Positions 9,377-16,447 of a stretch of 27,834 bases of DNA are shown here, one piece after another. Where the stretch lies: contig DATDJZ010000151.1 of NCBI GenBank assembly GCA_036520315.1, positions 1 through 27,834 on the forward strand. Reading direction: 5' to 3'. This stretch comes from DASUPK01 sp036520315. Lineage in GTDB: Bacteria; Actinomycetota; Thermoleophilia; Solirubrobacterales; 70-9. The position numbers and the translations under genes were made by a program. Within the stretch, counting starts at the first letter, position 1, and each line of letters begins with the position of its first letter. The notes below the pieces were generated by a model. The model was not told the DNA's origin, ran no database searches, and saw nothing but the letters and a program-made list of their open reading frames with translations.

Positions 9377-9382
9377 AGCGGG

Positions 9383-9422
9383 CTGGCGCCTTTCCGACCA
9401 ACGGGGGTCGGAAAGGCGCCAG
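9383..9422. terminator. Perfect 17-bp inverted repeat between MMPL gene and lhr
   Basis: Arms CTGGCGCCTTTCCGACC (9383-9399) and its exact complement (9406-9422) flank the six-base loop AACGGG. It starts 10 bases beyond the MMPL stop codon, so it is well placed as a transcription terminator, although no T-run follows on the minus strand. Its left arm contains a variant of the motif repeated upstream of lhr, so it may also be part of an operator. Confidence 0.7.
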
Positions 9423-9432
9423 AAGAGATCCG

Positions 9433-11649
9433 CTAGGCCCGGCCCTCCGCGCCGGCGGGCGCGCCCGGCTCGAGGTCGAGCCTCGGCAGGCGGCGCTCCA
9501 GCCAGGTCGGGATCCACCAGTTCCACTTGCCGAGCAGCTGCATCACCGCCGGCACGAGCACCATCCGGACGAGCGTCGCGTCGAGGAAGATCGCCGACGC
9601 CAGGCCGATCCCGAACAGCTTCAGGAAGACCTCCTGCGAGGTGACGAAGGAAAGGAAGACCACCACCATGATCGCCGCGGCCGCCGTGATCACCCTCGCC
9701 GTCTTCGCCAAGCCGTCTGCGACGGCGCGGCGCGTGTCCCTGTCCTTCAGGTACTCCTCACGGATCCGAGAGATCAGGAAGACCTCGTAGTCCATCGAGA
9801 GCCCGAACAGGATCGCGAACATCATCACGGGCATGAACGGCGCGATCGGGACCTCGTGGTCGATGCCGATCAGGTTGCTCAGGCCACCGCCGTTCGCCGC
9901 CAGGGTCATCACCCCGTAGGCGGCGCTCACCGAGAGCAGGTTCATGATCCCGGCCTTCAACGAGATCAGCGGCGAGTGGAAGGCGACGAGGAGGAGCAGG
10001 AACGAGAGCCCGACCACGCCGGCGATGAACAGCGGCATGCGGTCGGTCATGTAGGTGCTCTGATCCTCGAGCGCCGCGGTCACGCCCCCGATCTCGACAT
10101 TGATTCCGGTGCCGCTGAGCTGCGTCGGCACCACGTCGTTCCGCAGATGCGTGACGAGGTCCTCCGTGGCCGCGTCCTGCGGTGACGTCTTGGGGATCAC
10201 GGTGATCAGCGCCGCGTCACCCGCCTGATTGATCCTCGGCGGGGCGACGAAGGCCACGTCCGGCGTGCTCCGCAGCGTGTTGGCGAAGGCGTCGATCTCG
10301 GACTTCGCCTGCGGGTTGGGCGCTCCACCCTGTCCCGCACCACCGGTGGACGCGGGAGGAAGGGTCGCCGCGATCTGGATCGGTCCATTCGAACCGGGAC
10401 CGAAGCCCTCGGTGTTCAGGTCGTAGGCCTGACGGGTCATCGTGTCGGGCGGGTCGTTACCCGCATCGGGGAAGCCGAGGCGCATGCCGAGCGCCGGCGC
10501 CGCCAGCGCGAGCAGGATGGCCAGGGCGATGATCGCGGCCGGCCAGGGGCGCCGCTGCACGAAGTGACTCCAGCGCGCGGCCGGGGACTCGCCCCCGCGC
10601 TCCCGACGCCGCTCGGCCTCGTCCGCCCTCTTCAGTGAGCGGCCGAGAAGCGGGATCCGGAGCTTGTCGACCCTCGGGCCGAGATACCCGAGGAAGGCGG
10701 GCAGCAGCGTGATCGAGGCGAACATCACGACCAGCACCGCCAGGGAGGTCGCGATTGCGACCCCGTACATGTAGCTCAGGCCGGTGAGCATGAGCCCGAG
10801 CACCGCGATCACGACGGTGCAGCCGGCGATGATCACGCTGCGGCCGGCCGTGGTCACCGCCTCCACCACGGCGTCGTGTCGGTTCTTGCCATCGCGCATC
10901 GCCGAGCGGAACCGAGTGAGCACGAGCAGCGCGTAGTCGATCCCCACGCCGATCCCGATCAGGCCGGAGACGGCCGTCGTCCAGTCCGGCACGTCGATCA
11001 CGTTGGCCAGCAGAGGAATGAGCCCGGCCGAGGAGATCCCCAAACCCACGAGGGCCACGCCCAGCGGTAGACCGGCCGCGACGATCGATCCGAACGCGAT
11101 CAGCAGAACGATCGCCGCGCCCAGGAAGCCGAGGCCCTCCGGACTCGACGATCCCTGCGCGGCGTAGATCGGATCGCCGCCGAGCTTGATCTCGAGGCCG
11201 TTGCCGTCGTTGTCCTCGGCGGCGTTGATGAGCTGCTTGCCCTGATCCTTGGTGACGTCCCAGCCGGGGACGGTCATCGGAAGCGTGGTGGATGCGATCT
11301 GGCGATTCTGCGAGAGCCGGATCGAGGTGTGGGGGTCGATGTGCTCGACCTTCTGGGCCTGCGCGAAGAAGGGCTGTAGGCGCTGCCCGGCTTCCGCCTC
11401 GCTGGCGAAGCCGCTCGGGTCCTTCGCGACCACGAAGACCTCCTGGCCCGAATACCCGGCAAAGCGTTGTTCGGTGATGTCGCTCGCAGCCTTCGACTCC
11501 GAGCCGGGGGTGTCGTAGTCCGCCTGGAACTCACCCGCGAGCGAGGAGCCGACTCCGATGATCACGACCATTGCCGCGAGCCAGGCCAGCACCACGCGCC
11601 CGCGGTGGCGGTAGGAGATATCGGCAAGACGGGTTAGGCGACGGTTCAT
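9433..11649 (-). CDS. MMPL/RND family transporter
   Basis: Inner-membrane proton-driven exporter of the MMPL family (lipids, drugs or other hydrophobic compounds). 738 residues with the two-fold RND layout: TM1 about 19-38, an extracellular domain about 40-170, five helices about 171-325, a short cytoplasmic linker rich in Arg/Glu (335-356), TM7 about 370-390, a second extracellular domain about 395-538, and the last five helices to 705. The paired Asp-Tyr motifs that relay protons in MmpL3 are both present (GVGIDYALL, Asp238-Tyr239; GLSMDYEVF, Asp620-Tyr621). ATG at 11649 with AAGGGGG upstream. The extracellular domains are small and there is no long C-terminal tail, unlike MmpL3. Substrate unknown; no MmpS or TetR gene is adjacent. 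Confidence 0.95.
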   Translation of the reverse strand: MNRRLTRLADISYRHRGRVVLAWLAAMVVIIGVGSSLAGEFQADYDTPGSESKAASDITEQRFAGYSGQEVFVVAKDPSGFASEAEAGQRLQPFFAQAQKVEHIDPHTSIRLSQNRQIASTTLPMTVPGWDVTKDQGKQLINAAEDNDGNGLEIKLGGDPIYAAQGSSSPEGLGFLGAAIVLLIAFGSIVAAGLPLGVALVGLGISSAGLIPLLANVIDVPDWTTAVSGLIGIGVGIDYALLVLTRFRSAMRDGKNRHDAVVEAVTTAGRSVIIAGCTVVIAVLGLMLTGLSYMYGVAIATSLAVLVVMFASITLLPAFLGYLGPRVDKLRIPLLGRSLKRADEAERRRERGGESPAARWSHFVQRRPWPAAIIALAILLALAAPALGMRLGFPDAGNDPPDTMTRQAYDLNTEGFGPGSNGPIQIAATLPPASTGGAGQGGAPNPQAKSEIDAFANTLRSTPDVAFVAPPRINQAGDAALITVIPKTSPQDAATEDLVTHLRNDVVPTQLSGTGINVEIGGVTAALEDQSTYMTDRMPLFIAGVVGLSFLLLLVAFHSPLISLKAGIMNLLSVSAAYGVMTLAANGGGLSNLIGIDHEVPIAPFMPVMMFAILFGLSMDYEVFLISRIREEYLKDRDTRRAVADGLAKTARVITAAAAIMVVVFLSFVTSQEVFLKLFGIGLASAIFLDATLVRMVLVPAVMQLLGKWNWWIPTWLERRLPRLDLEPGAPAGAEGRA

Positions 11650-11669
11650 CCGGACTTTCCCCCTTCTTT

Positions 11670-11689
11670 GGAGCTCGCTCCCGAGCTCC
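11670..11689. promoter_or_regulatory. Inverted repeat in the MMPL leader
   Basis: GGAGCTCG-CTCC-CGAGCTCC, perfect 8-bp arms with a four-base centre, immediately upstream of the ribosome binding site of the MMPL gene. Could be an operator or an RNA hairpin affecting translation. No regulator gene is adjacent to point to. Confidence 0.45.
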
Positions 11690-11781
11690 GATCGATTCGG
11701 AGTTGCCTTCTAGCAATCCACACTGGTCTGGGTTTCTTGAAACATGCTCAATTCGTTGCTCCGCGTCTGCGAGTTCCATCA

Positions 11782-11818
11782 CTTAGACGCGTCATAGCTC
11801 TTAGACGTGACACAGCTC
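11782..11818. repeat. Tandem 18-bp direct repeat upstream of the MMPL gene
   Basis: Copies at 11782-11800 and 11800-11818, sharing 16 of 19 positions: CTTAGACG, then a variable centre, then AGCTC. They lie about 130-170 bases upstream of the MMPL start, between it and the rml terminator. The spacing suggests a tandem operator. A 12-bp palindrome GTTTCTTGAAAC (11732-11743) lies closer to the gene. No convincing -35/-10 pair was identified in this 228-base gap. Confidence 0.5.
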
Positions 11819-11835
11819 GAAAACTCATCGGCCGC

Positions 11836-11863
11836 GACGATGCCAGCCGAGGCGGGCATCGTC
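11836..11863 (-). terminator. Intrinsic terminator of the rml operon
   Basis: Minus-strand hairpin with 9-bp perfect arms GACGATGCC (11836-11844 on the plus strand) and GGCATCGTC (11855-11863), loop of ten bases. It begins 14 bases after the rmlC stop codon and is followed on the minus strand, about ten bases on, by TTTT. Confidence 0.7.
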
Positions 11864-11877
11864 CATTGGGGATTGCC

Positions 11878-12435
11878 CTAACGGGACCCCAGGCCGGAGC
11901 CCGAACCTGTCATCTCGGCCAGGGACGGAGCGTTCTGGTCTCGCTCGGAGAGAACCGGGTCCGTGATCGGCCAGTGCACGGCGATCTCGGGGTCATCCCA
12001 GGCGACGCCGCTCTCGAGATCGGGGTCGTAGTAGGTCGAGACGCGATACAGCACGTCCGCCGAGTCGGTGAGAACGCAGAAGCCGTGGCCGAAGCCATCC
12101 GGGATGAGGAGCTGCCGGTGGGTGACGTCATCGAGCTCGTAACCCTCCCAGCGCTTGTAGGTCGGCGAGTCCGGGCGCAGATCGACGGCGACGTCGAAGA
12201 TCGCGCCCCGTGCGCAGCGGACCAGCTTCGCCTGACCACGCTGCATGTGGATCCCGCGCAGAACACGCTCGCTGGAACGACTGTGGTTCTCCTGGACGAA
12301 CTCGACGTCGATGCCCAGCGAGGCGAACTCATCGGCGCGGAAGGTCTCGACGAAGAAGCCGCGCTCGTCGCCATGGACGTCGGGCTCGACCAGAACGACG
12401 CCGTCGATCTCGGTGGGCAGGCGCCGGAGGCTCAC
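11878..12435 (-). CDS. rmlC: dTDP-4-dehydrorhamnose 3,5-epimerase
   Basis: Third step of dTDP-L-rhamnose synthesis: epimerises C3 and C5 of dTDP-4-keto-6-deoxyglucose; cytoplasmic cupin dimer. 185 residues, usual length. Seen: DERGFFVETF near the N-terminus, FVQENHSRSSERVLRGIHMQ (residues 47-65) holding the catalytic His63 and substrate contacts, ARGAIFDVAVDLRPDSPTY, IPDGFGHGFCVL, and YRVSTYYDPDLESGVAWDDP with the conserved Tyr pair. The start is taken as the GTG at 12435, which overlaps the rmlB stop by four bases (GTGA); an open frame extends much further upstream but lies inside rmlB. Last gene of the operon, followed by a terminator. Confidence 0.95.
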   Translation of the reverse strand: MSLRRLPTEIDGVVLVEPDVHGDERGFFVETFRADEFASLGIDVEFVQENHSRSSERVLRGIHMQRGQAKLVRCARGAIFDVAVDLRPDSPTYKRWEGYELDDVTHRQLLIPDGFGHGFCVLTDSADVLYRVSTYYDPDLESGVAWDDPEIAVHWPITDPVLSERDQNAPSLAEMTGSGSGLGSR

Positions 12436-13433
12436 TGATTCAGCGCCTTCCCGTACTGGCGCTCGTAGTACTCGCGGTACTCGCCCGAGCGGATCGGCTC
12501 CCACCACCACTGGTTCTCGCGGTACCAGTTCACGGTCCGCTCGATGCCCTCGTCGAAGGCGACTGCCGCCTTCCATCCGAGGGCCTCGAGCCGCGCAGCG
12601 GAGAGCGAGTAGCGGCGGTCGTGACCCGGCCGGTCCTTGACGTAGGAGATCAGCGACCCGTCTCGGTCGGTGAGGGCGAGGATCCGCCTGACCACGTCGA
12701 GGTTGGGCAGCTCGTCCGGGCCTCCCACGTTGTAGACCTGGCCCGGCTCGCCCCGCTCGAGAACCGCGTCGACCGCGGCGCAACAGTCCTCGACGTAGAG
12801 CCAGTTGCGCACCTGCATGCCGTCGCCGTAGACCGGCAATGGATCGCCGGCGAGGGCGTTCAGGATGCAGAGGGGAATCAGCTTCTCGGGGTGCTGGCGA
12901 GGCCCGTAATTGTTGGAGGCCCGAATGATCAGCGTCTCGGATTCGTAGGTCCGGGCGAAGGCCAGGACGAGGAGATCACCGCCGGCCTTCGAGGCCGAAT
13001 AGGGGGAGGAGGGGTTGAGCGGTGACTCCTCAGTCGCGGTACCCAGCTCGAAGTCCCCATAGACCTCGTCGGTGGAGATCTGCAGGTGCCGTACCCCTGC
13101 GTCGCGGGCGGCCTCGAGCATGACGTAGGTGCCGTAGACGTCGGTGGTGATGAACTCACCGGGGGCCTCGATTGAACGGTCCACATGGGACTCGGCGGCG
13201 AAGTTGACGACCGCGTCACAGTCCTCGACTGCCGCCCTGACTGCCTCGCGATCTGCGATGTCGGCCTCCACCAGCTCGCAGCGGTCTTCCGGCAGCCCGT
13301 CGAGGTTCTCGCGTCGACCGGCGTAGGTGAGCTTGTCGAGAACCCGCACCGAGTCGCCCGGGTGCTCCTCCAGCCGGTGCCCCACGTAGTTCGAGCCGAT
13401 GAAGCCCGCGCCGCCGGCGACCAGGAGCTTCAT
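12432..13433 (-). CDS. rmlB: dTDP-glucose 4,6-dehydratase
   Basis: Second step of dTDP-L-rhamnose synthesis: NAD-dependent conversion of dTDP-glucose to dTDP-4-keto-6-deoxyglucose. 333 residues, extended SDR fold. Seen: NAD-binding GGAGFIGSN (residues 7-15), FAAESHVDRSI (78-88), active-site Thr-Asp-Glu (STDEVYGD, 121-123), catalytic Tyr145 and Lys149 in PYSASKAGGD, and RASNNYGPRQHPEKLIP, a RmlB hallmark. Its ATG overlaps the rmlD stop by four bases (ATGA at 13430-13433), and its own TGA overlaps the rmlC GTG, which indicates coupled translation. Confidence 0.97.
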   Translation of the reverse strand: MKLLVAGGAGFIGSNYVGHRLEEHPGDSVRVLDKLTYAGRRENLDGLPEDRCELVEADIADREAVRAAVEDCDAVVNFAAESHVDRSIEAPGEFITTDVYGTYVMLEAARDAGVRHLQISTDEVYGDFELGTATEESPLNPSSPYSASKAGGDLLVLAFARTYESETLIIRASNNYGPRQHPEKLIPLCILNALAGDPLPVYGDGMQVRNWLYVEDCCAAVDAVLERGEPGQVYNVGGPDELPNLDVVRRILALTDRDGSLISYVKDRPGHDRRYSLSAARLEALGWKAAVAFDEGIERTVNWYRENQWWWEPIRSGEYREYYERQYGKALNQ

Positions 13434-14470
13434 GCGGCGTCCGCCCCTTTGTCCGCACCCTTGTCCGCCTCGTCGGCCCCGTCCTCCCAGGTGACTTCCT
13501 CGAGCGGCAGCTCGCTCTCGCCGGTGATCTCCTCGCCGTCCGCCTCACGTTCCTCGCGCTCCCGGCGGGTCCAGTCGAGCATCGGCTGGCGCTTCGAGGC
13601 GCTCGATCGCTGCCTGATCGGAGCCCCCTCCGCTTCCACCTGGTCACGCCGCGCCAGGTAGTCGGAGAGGCCGCGCTGCCAGGGCGGCAGCATGATCGGG
13701 GCCGAGCGCCGGCTGACGAGCATCGAGTTGGCGGGTCGCTTTGCGGGGCGCTCCATCATGTCGGTGGTCGACGCCATCACCCGCGTGACGACCTCAGCCT
13801 GCCTGAAGATCTCCATCGCGAACTCGTACCAGGAGCAGCTGCCCCCTCCCGCCATGTGGTGGATCCCGTAGGCGGCACTGTCGACGAGGCGCAGGAGGCC
13901 GACCGCCAGGTGGCCCGTATAGGTGGGGCAGCCGACCTGATCGTGGACGACGACGACGGGTCCGCCGCCCTCCCCGAGGCGCAGCATCGTCTCCACGAAG
14001 TTGCCGCCACGCGGGCCGAAGAGCCAGGAGGTGCGGACGATGAAGCTCTGCCCGCTGACAAGGGCGGTGGCCCGCTCGCCCGCCAGCTTGGTGCGCCCGT
14101 AGGCGTTGATCGGGTCGGGGTCGTCCGACTCCCCATAGGGACCGCCCTCGCCGTTGAAGACGTAGTCGGTGGAGGGGTAGATGACCTTGGCGTGGACCTT
14201 GGCGGCGGCGTCGGCGACGAAGCCTGCGCCCTGTGCGTTGACGAGCGAGGCGTCCTGTTCCGATTCCTCCGCGCCGTCGACGTTGGTCCAGGCCGCGCAG
14301 TTGATTACCGCGCCAGGCCGCTCGCGGGTGATCATGCGCTCGACCCTGGCCGGATCCGTGACGTCGAGATCGTCATGGCTCAGCGCGATCACCTGGTGGC
14401 GCATGTCACTGGCGACGCGAACCACGTCGTTGCCCAGCATCCCGCTGGCTCCGGTGACCAGGACCCTCAT
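13430..14470 (-). CDS. rmlD: dTDP-4-dehydrorhamnose reductase with an acidic C-terminal tail
   Basis: Last step of dTDP-L-rhamnose synthesis: NAD(P)H reduction of the 4-keto group. 346 residues. Seen: TGASGMLGNDV (residues 6-16) for cofactor binding, CAAWTNVDGAEE (58-69), STDYVFNGEGGPYGE (100-114), Tyr124 and Lys128 in NAYGRTKLAGE, RTSWLFGPRGGNFVETM. Typical RmlD proteins have about 290-300 residues and end near residue 275 here; the remaining ~70 residues are a charged, low-complexity tail rich in Glu, Asp and Arg that ends with an ADKG repeat. The ATG at 14470 overlaps the rmlA stop by four bases (ATGA); the reading frame stays open upstream inside rmlA, but this start gives the canonical N-terminus. 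The tail's role is unknown. Confidence 0.94.
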   Translation of the reverse strand: MRVLVTGASGMLGNDVVRVASDMRHQVIALSHDDLDVTDPARVERMITRERPGAVINCAAWTNVDGAEESEQDASLVNAQGAGFVADAAAKVHAKVIYPSTDYVFNGEGGPYGESDDPDPINAYGRTKLAGERATALVSGQSFIVRTSWLFGPRGGNFVETMLRLGEGGGPVVVVHDQVGCPTYTGHLAVGLLRLVDSAAYGIHHMAGGGSCSWYEFAMEIFRQAEVVTRVMASTTDMMERPAKRPANSMLVSRRSAPIMLPPWQRGLSDYLARRDQVEAEGAPIRQRSSASKRQPMLDWTRREREEREADGEEITGESELPLEEVTWEDGADEADKGADKGADAA

Positions 14471-15543
14471 GGAATGGAGATCTTCGCGTTGTCGCCGACC
14501 AGGAAGCGCAGCGTCTTCGGCATCCCCTCGCTTCGGGAGAGGCTGACGTTCTTGCCGAGCAGGCTCGCCTCCATCCGTGCATGCAGGTTCCGGATGCTCG
14601 AGCCCGCCAGCACGATCGAGTGCTCGACCTCGGATCCCGTGATCACGACGTCGTGGTCGATCGCCGTGTACGGCCCGATGTAGGAGTCGCTGAGCTCGGC
14701 GCCCGCGCCGATGATCGCCGGTCCGCGGACGATCGTTCGCTCCAGCTTCGCCCCCTTCTCGATCGCCACGCGGCCCTCGACCCGGCACTCCGAGTCCAGT
14801 TCGCCATCGATTCGCGGTTCGATGTCCTCCAGGACCAGGCGATTCGCCTCCAGCATGTCCTCCAGTTTCCCGGTGTCCTTCCACCAGCCCTTGACGATGT
14901 GCGGCTCGACGCGGCGATCGGACTCGATCAGGGAGTCGATCGCGTCGGTGATCTCCAGCTCGCCCCGGCCGGATGGCTCGATCGAGTGGGCCGCCTCGAA
15001 GATCGCCGGCGTGAACATGTAGACGCCGACGAGCGCCAGATCACTGGGCGGGTCCTTCGGCTTCTCTACGAGGCGCACCACTCGCTCGCCGTTGAGCTCC
15101 GCGACACCGTAGGAGGAGGGATCGTCGACGCGGGTCAGCAGGATCAGCGCGTCCGGCTCGGAGCGGCGAAAGACCTCCACCAGGTCGGTGATCCCATTCC
15201 GGAGCAGATTGTCGCCCAGGTACATGACGAACGGGTTCCGCCCGAGGTACTCCTCGGCAGTCAGCAGTGCGTGGGCGAGCCCGAGCGGCGCCTCCTGCTC
15301 GATGTAGGTGATCCGCGCGCCGAAGTCCGAGCCGTTCCCGGCCGCCTGCCTGATCTCGTCACCGGTCTCCGGGGCGATGATCACCCCGATCTCGGCGATT
15401 CCGGCCTCCACCAGCGCCTCGATCCCGTAGAAGAGGACGGGCTTGTTGGCCACCGGCACGAGCTGCTTGGCCGAGGTGTGGGTGATCGGGCGCAGCCGCG
15501 TCCCGGCACCCCCGGAGAGGATCAACCCCTTCAGCGCTTCCAT
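14467..15543 (-). CDS. rmlA: Glucose-1-phosphate thymidylyltransferase, long form
   Basis: First step of dTDP-L-rhamnose synthesis: glucose-1-phosphate plus dTTP gives dTDP-glucose. 358 residues. Nucleotidyltransferase domain with the signature LILSGGAGTRLRPITHTSAK (7-26), NKPVLFYGIEAL, YLGDNLL and VEKPKDPPSDLALVGVYMF, followed by a left-handed beta-helix of hexapeptide-like repeats (about 255-345). This extra domain marks the long-form RmlA (StrD/GraD-like) rather than the ~290-residue enterobacterial type. The ATG at 15543 is preferred over upstream in-frame codons because it begins at the family N-terminus; no strong ribosome binding site is visible. First gene of rmlA-rmlD-rmlB-rmlC. The promoter should lie in 15544-15706, but no clear -35/-10 was found. 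Confidence 0.95.
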   Translation of the reverse strand: MEALKGLILSGGAGTRLRPITHTSAKQLVPVANKPVLFYGIEALVEAGIAEIGVIIAPETGDEIRQAAGNGSDFGARITYIEQEAPLGLAHALLTAEEYLGRNPFVMYLGDNLLRNGITDLVEVFRRSEPDALILLTRVDDPSSYGVAELNGERVVRLVEKPKDPPSDLALVGVYMFTPAIFEAAHSIEPSGRGELEITDAIDSLIESDRRVEPHIVKGWWKDTGKLEDMLEANRLVLEDIEPRIDGELDSECRVEGRVAIEKGAKLERTIVRGPAIIGAGAELSDSYIGPYTAIDHDVVITGSEVEHSIVLAGSSIRNLHARMEASLLGKNVSLSRSEGMPKTLRFLVGDNAKISIP

Positions 15544-15637
15544 GGGGCCGGAGGCTACAGTGGCTCGCCTGACGGCTTCGCCATCAGATCGCGGCCACAA
15601 GCGGCCGCCCCACATAACCGCTCGGGCCTACGGCCCC

Positions 15638-15681
15638 GATGCGAGGGTGCCCCGCAGGCGAAGCCGAGGGGCAACCCGTTT
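15638..15681 (-). repeat. Intergenic hairpin repeat, copy C (longer stem)
   Basis: On the minus strand it begins AAACGGGTTGC and ends CACCCTCGCATC, the same ends as copy A, but with a longer middle: TGCCCC pairs with GGGGCA around an inner GGC-TTC-GCC hairpin. It lies 25 bases beyond the stop of the RTX protein gene and 94 bases before rmlA. Relative to the neighbouring gene it is in the opposite orientation to copies A and B. Shorter GC hairpins also occur in the same gap (for example GGCGGCC-type symmetry near 15590-15607). Confidence 0.7.
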
Positions 15682-15706
15682 CGTGAAGCGTGCGGCCTCG
15701 TGGCCG

Positions 15707-16348
15707 CTATGGCTTCGAGACGTCCTTGTGGTTGGAGTGCTCGCAGTGCTTGCCCGAGGGATCCAGCTTGTCCTTCCTGAGCACGTCACCGCCGCCATCG
15801 CCGCAGGAGATGAAGACGTCGCGCTGCCCGTCGAGCGTCTGCAGGGTGTCGCGGCCGCGGCCACCCTTGTAGACGTCCGCGCCCTCACGTCCGCGCAGCG
15901 AGTCCCGGCCGTCGTTCCCCTTCAGGATGTCGTTGCCGAGGCCTCCCATCAGGATGTCGTTGCCACGGCCGCCGATCATCAGGGCGCCGCGCGTCAGCGG
16001 GGGGACGCTCCCGGTCCCTGCCGTCGAGACCGTGGCCGTGTCGTCGCGGTCGCGCACGTCGATCACGAAGCTGCTCACGAACGGCTGCTGGCACATGCCG
16101 ACGCCATTGATCAACTCGCAGGGGCCGCCGCCGATCGTGATCGGATTGGCATCGGCGTCCTTGAAGCTGTAGACGTGGACGGTGCCGCCGAGGATCGTGT
16201 CGACGCCCACCTGGACGTCGTTTCGCTCGCCCTGGTCGGCGACGTAATAGATGGTCCCGTTCGCTTCGGTGAGGGTTGAGGCGTGCGCGGCGGCGGCCCC
16301 GAGGAGCATCGTCCCGATCACGGTCAGAGCTATTGCGATCCTTCGCAT
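15707..16348 (-). CDS. Secreted protein with RTX-type calcium-binding repeats
   Basis: 213 residues. An N-terminal signal peptide is clear: basic MRR, hydrophobic IAIALTVIGTMLLGAAAA, and a likely cleavage after AHA (about residue 23). The middle is a beta-rich region of unknown fold. Residues about 124-168 form five nonapeptides of the GGxGxDxLx type (for example GGRGNDILM, GGLGNDILK, GGRGRDTLQ), which fold into a calcium-binding parallel beta-roll in RTX proteins. There is no protease, lipase or adhesin domain and no LPXTG or transmembrane anchor, so it is probably released or loosely surface-bound. Four cysteines could form disulfides. ATG at 16348 with AAGGGGG seven bases upstream. It precedes the rhamnose operon on the same strand, but a functional link is not shown. 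Confidence 0.85.
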   Translation of the reverse strand: MRRIAIALTVIGTMLLGAAAAHASTLTEANGTIYYVADQGERNDVQVGVDTILGGTVHVYSFKDADANPITIGGGPCELINGVGMCQQPFVSSFVIDVRDRDDTATVSTAGTGSVPPLTRGALMIGGRGNDILMGGLGNDILKGNDGRDSLRGREGADVYKGGRGRDTLQTLDGQRDVFISCGDGGGDVLRKDKLDPSGKHCEHSNHKDVSKP

Positions 16349-16374
16349 CGAATCCCCCTTCGGAGGTCAAGAAT

Positions 16375-16443
16375 TGGGCGGGGATGCTGCCACTTTCCAG
16401 CGGAAAGCTCCTCGAAAGTGGGGTGCGTGCAGGAATCCGCCCA
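16375..16443 (-). terminator. Nested inverted repeats after the PPOX gene
   Basis: Outer arms TGGGCGG (16375-16381) and CCGCCCA (16437-16443) enclose CCACTTTC (16390-16397) and GAAAGTGG (16414-16421), with an inner CTTTCC-AGC-GGAAAG hairpin. The structure begins 4 bases after the PPOX stop codon and ends before the RTX gene's ribosome binding site. Probable terminator or attenuator; there is no strong T-run. Confidence 0.5.
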
Positions 16444-16447
16444 GTAA

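Noticed and set aside
11531..11782. 83-residue minus-strand open frame upstream of and overlapping the MMPL gene start
   Set aside because: It overlaps MMPL in another frame, covers the repeats and operator-like elements, and shows no family motif or ribosome binding site.
11878..12783. A 301-residue reading of rmlC extending into rmlB
   Set aside because: The extension is an off-frame reading of rmlB; the GTG at 12435 starts the known family sequence.
13430..14884. A 484-residue reading of rmlD starting upstream inside rmlA
   Set aside because: The extra N-terminal part is an off-frame reading of rmlA; the ATG at 14470, with the ATGA overlap, gives the canonical RmlD N-terminus.
15544..15706. 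A clear promoter for the rml operon
   Set aside because: Several GC hairpins and a TTATGT element were seen, but no -35/-10 pair with reasonable spacing was found, so none is called.
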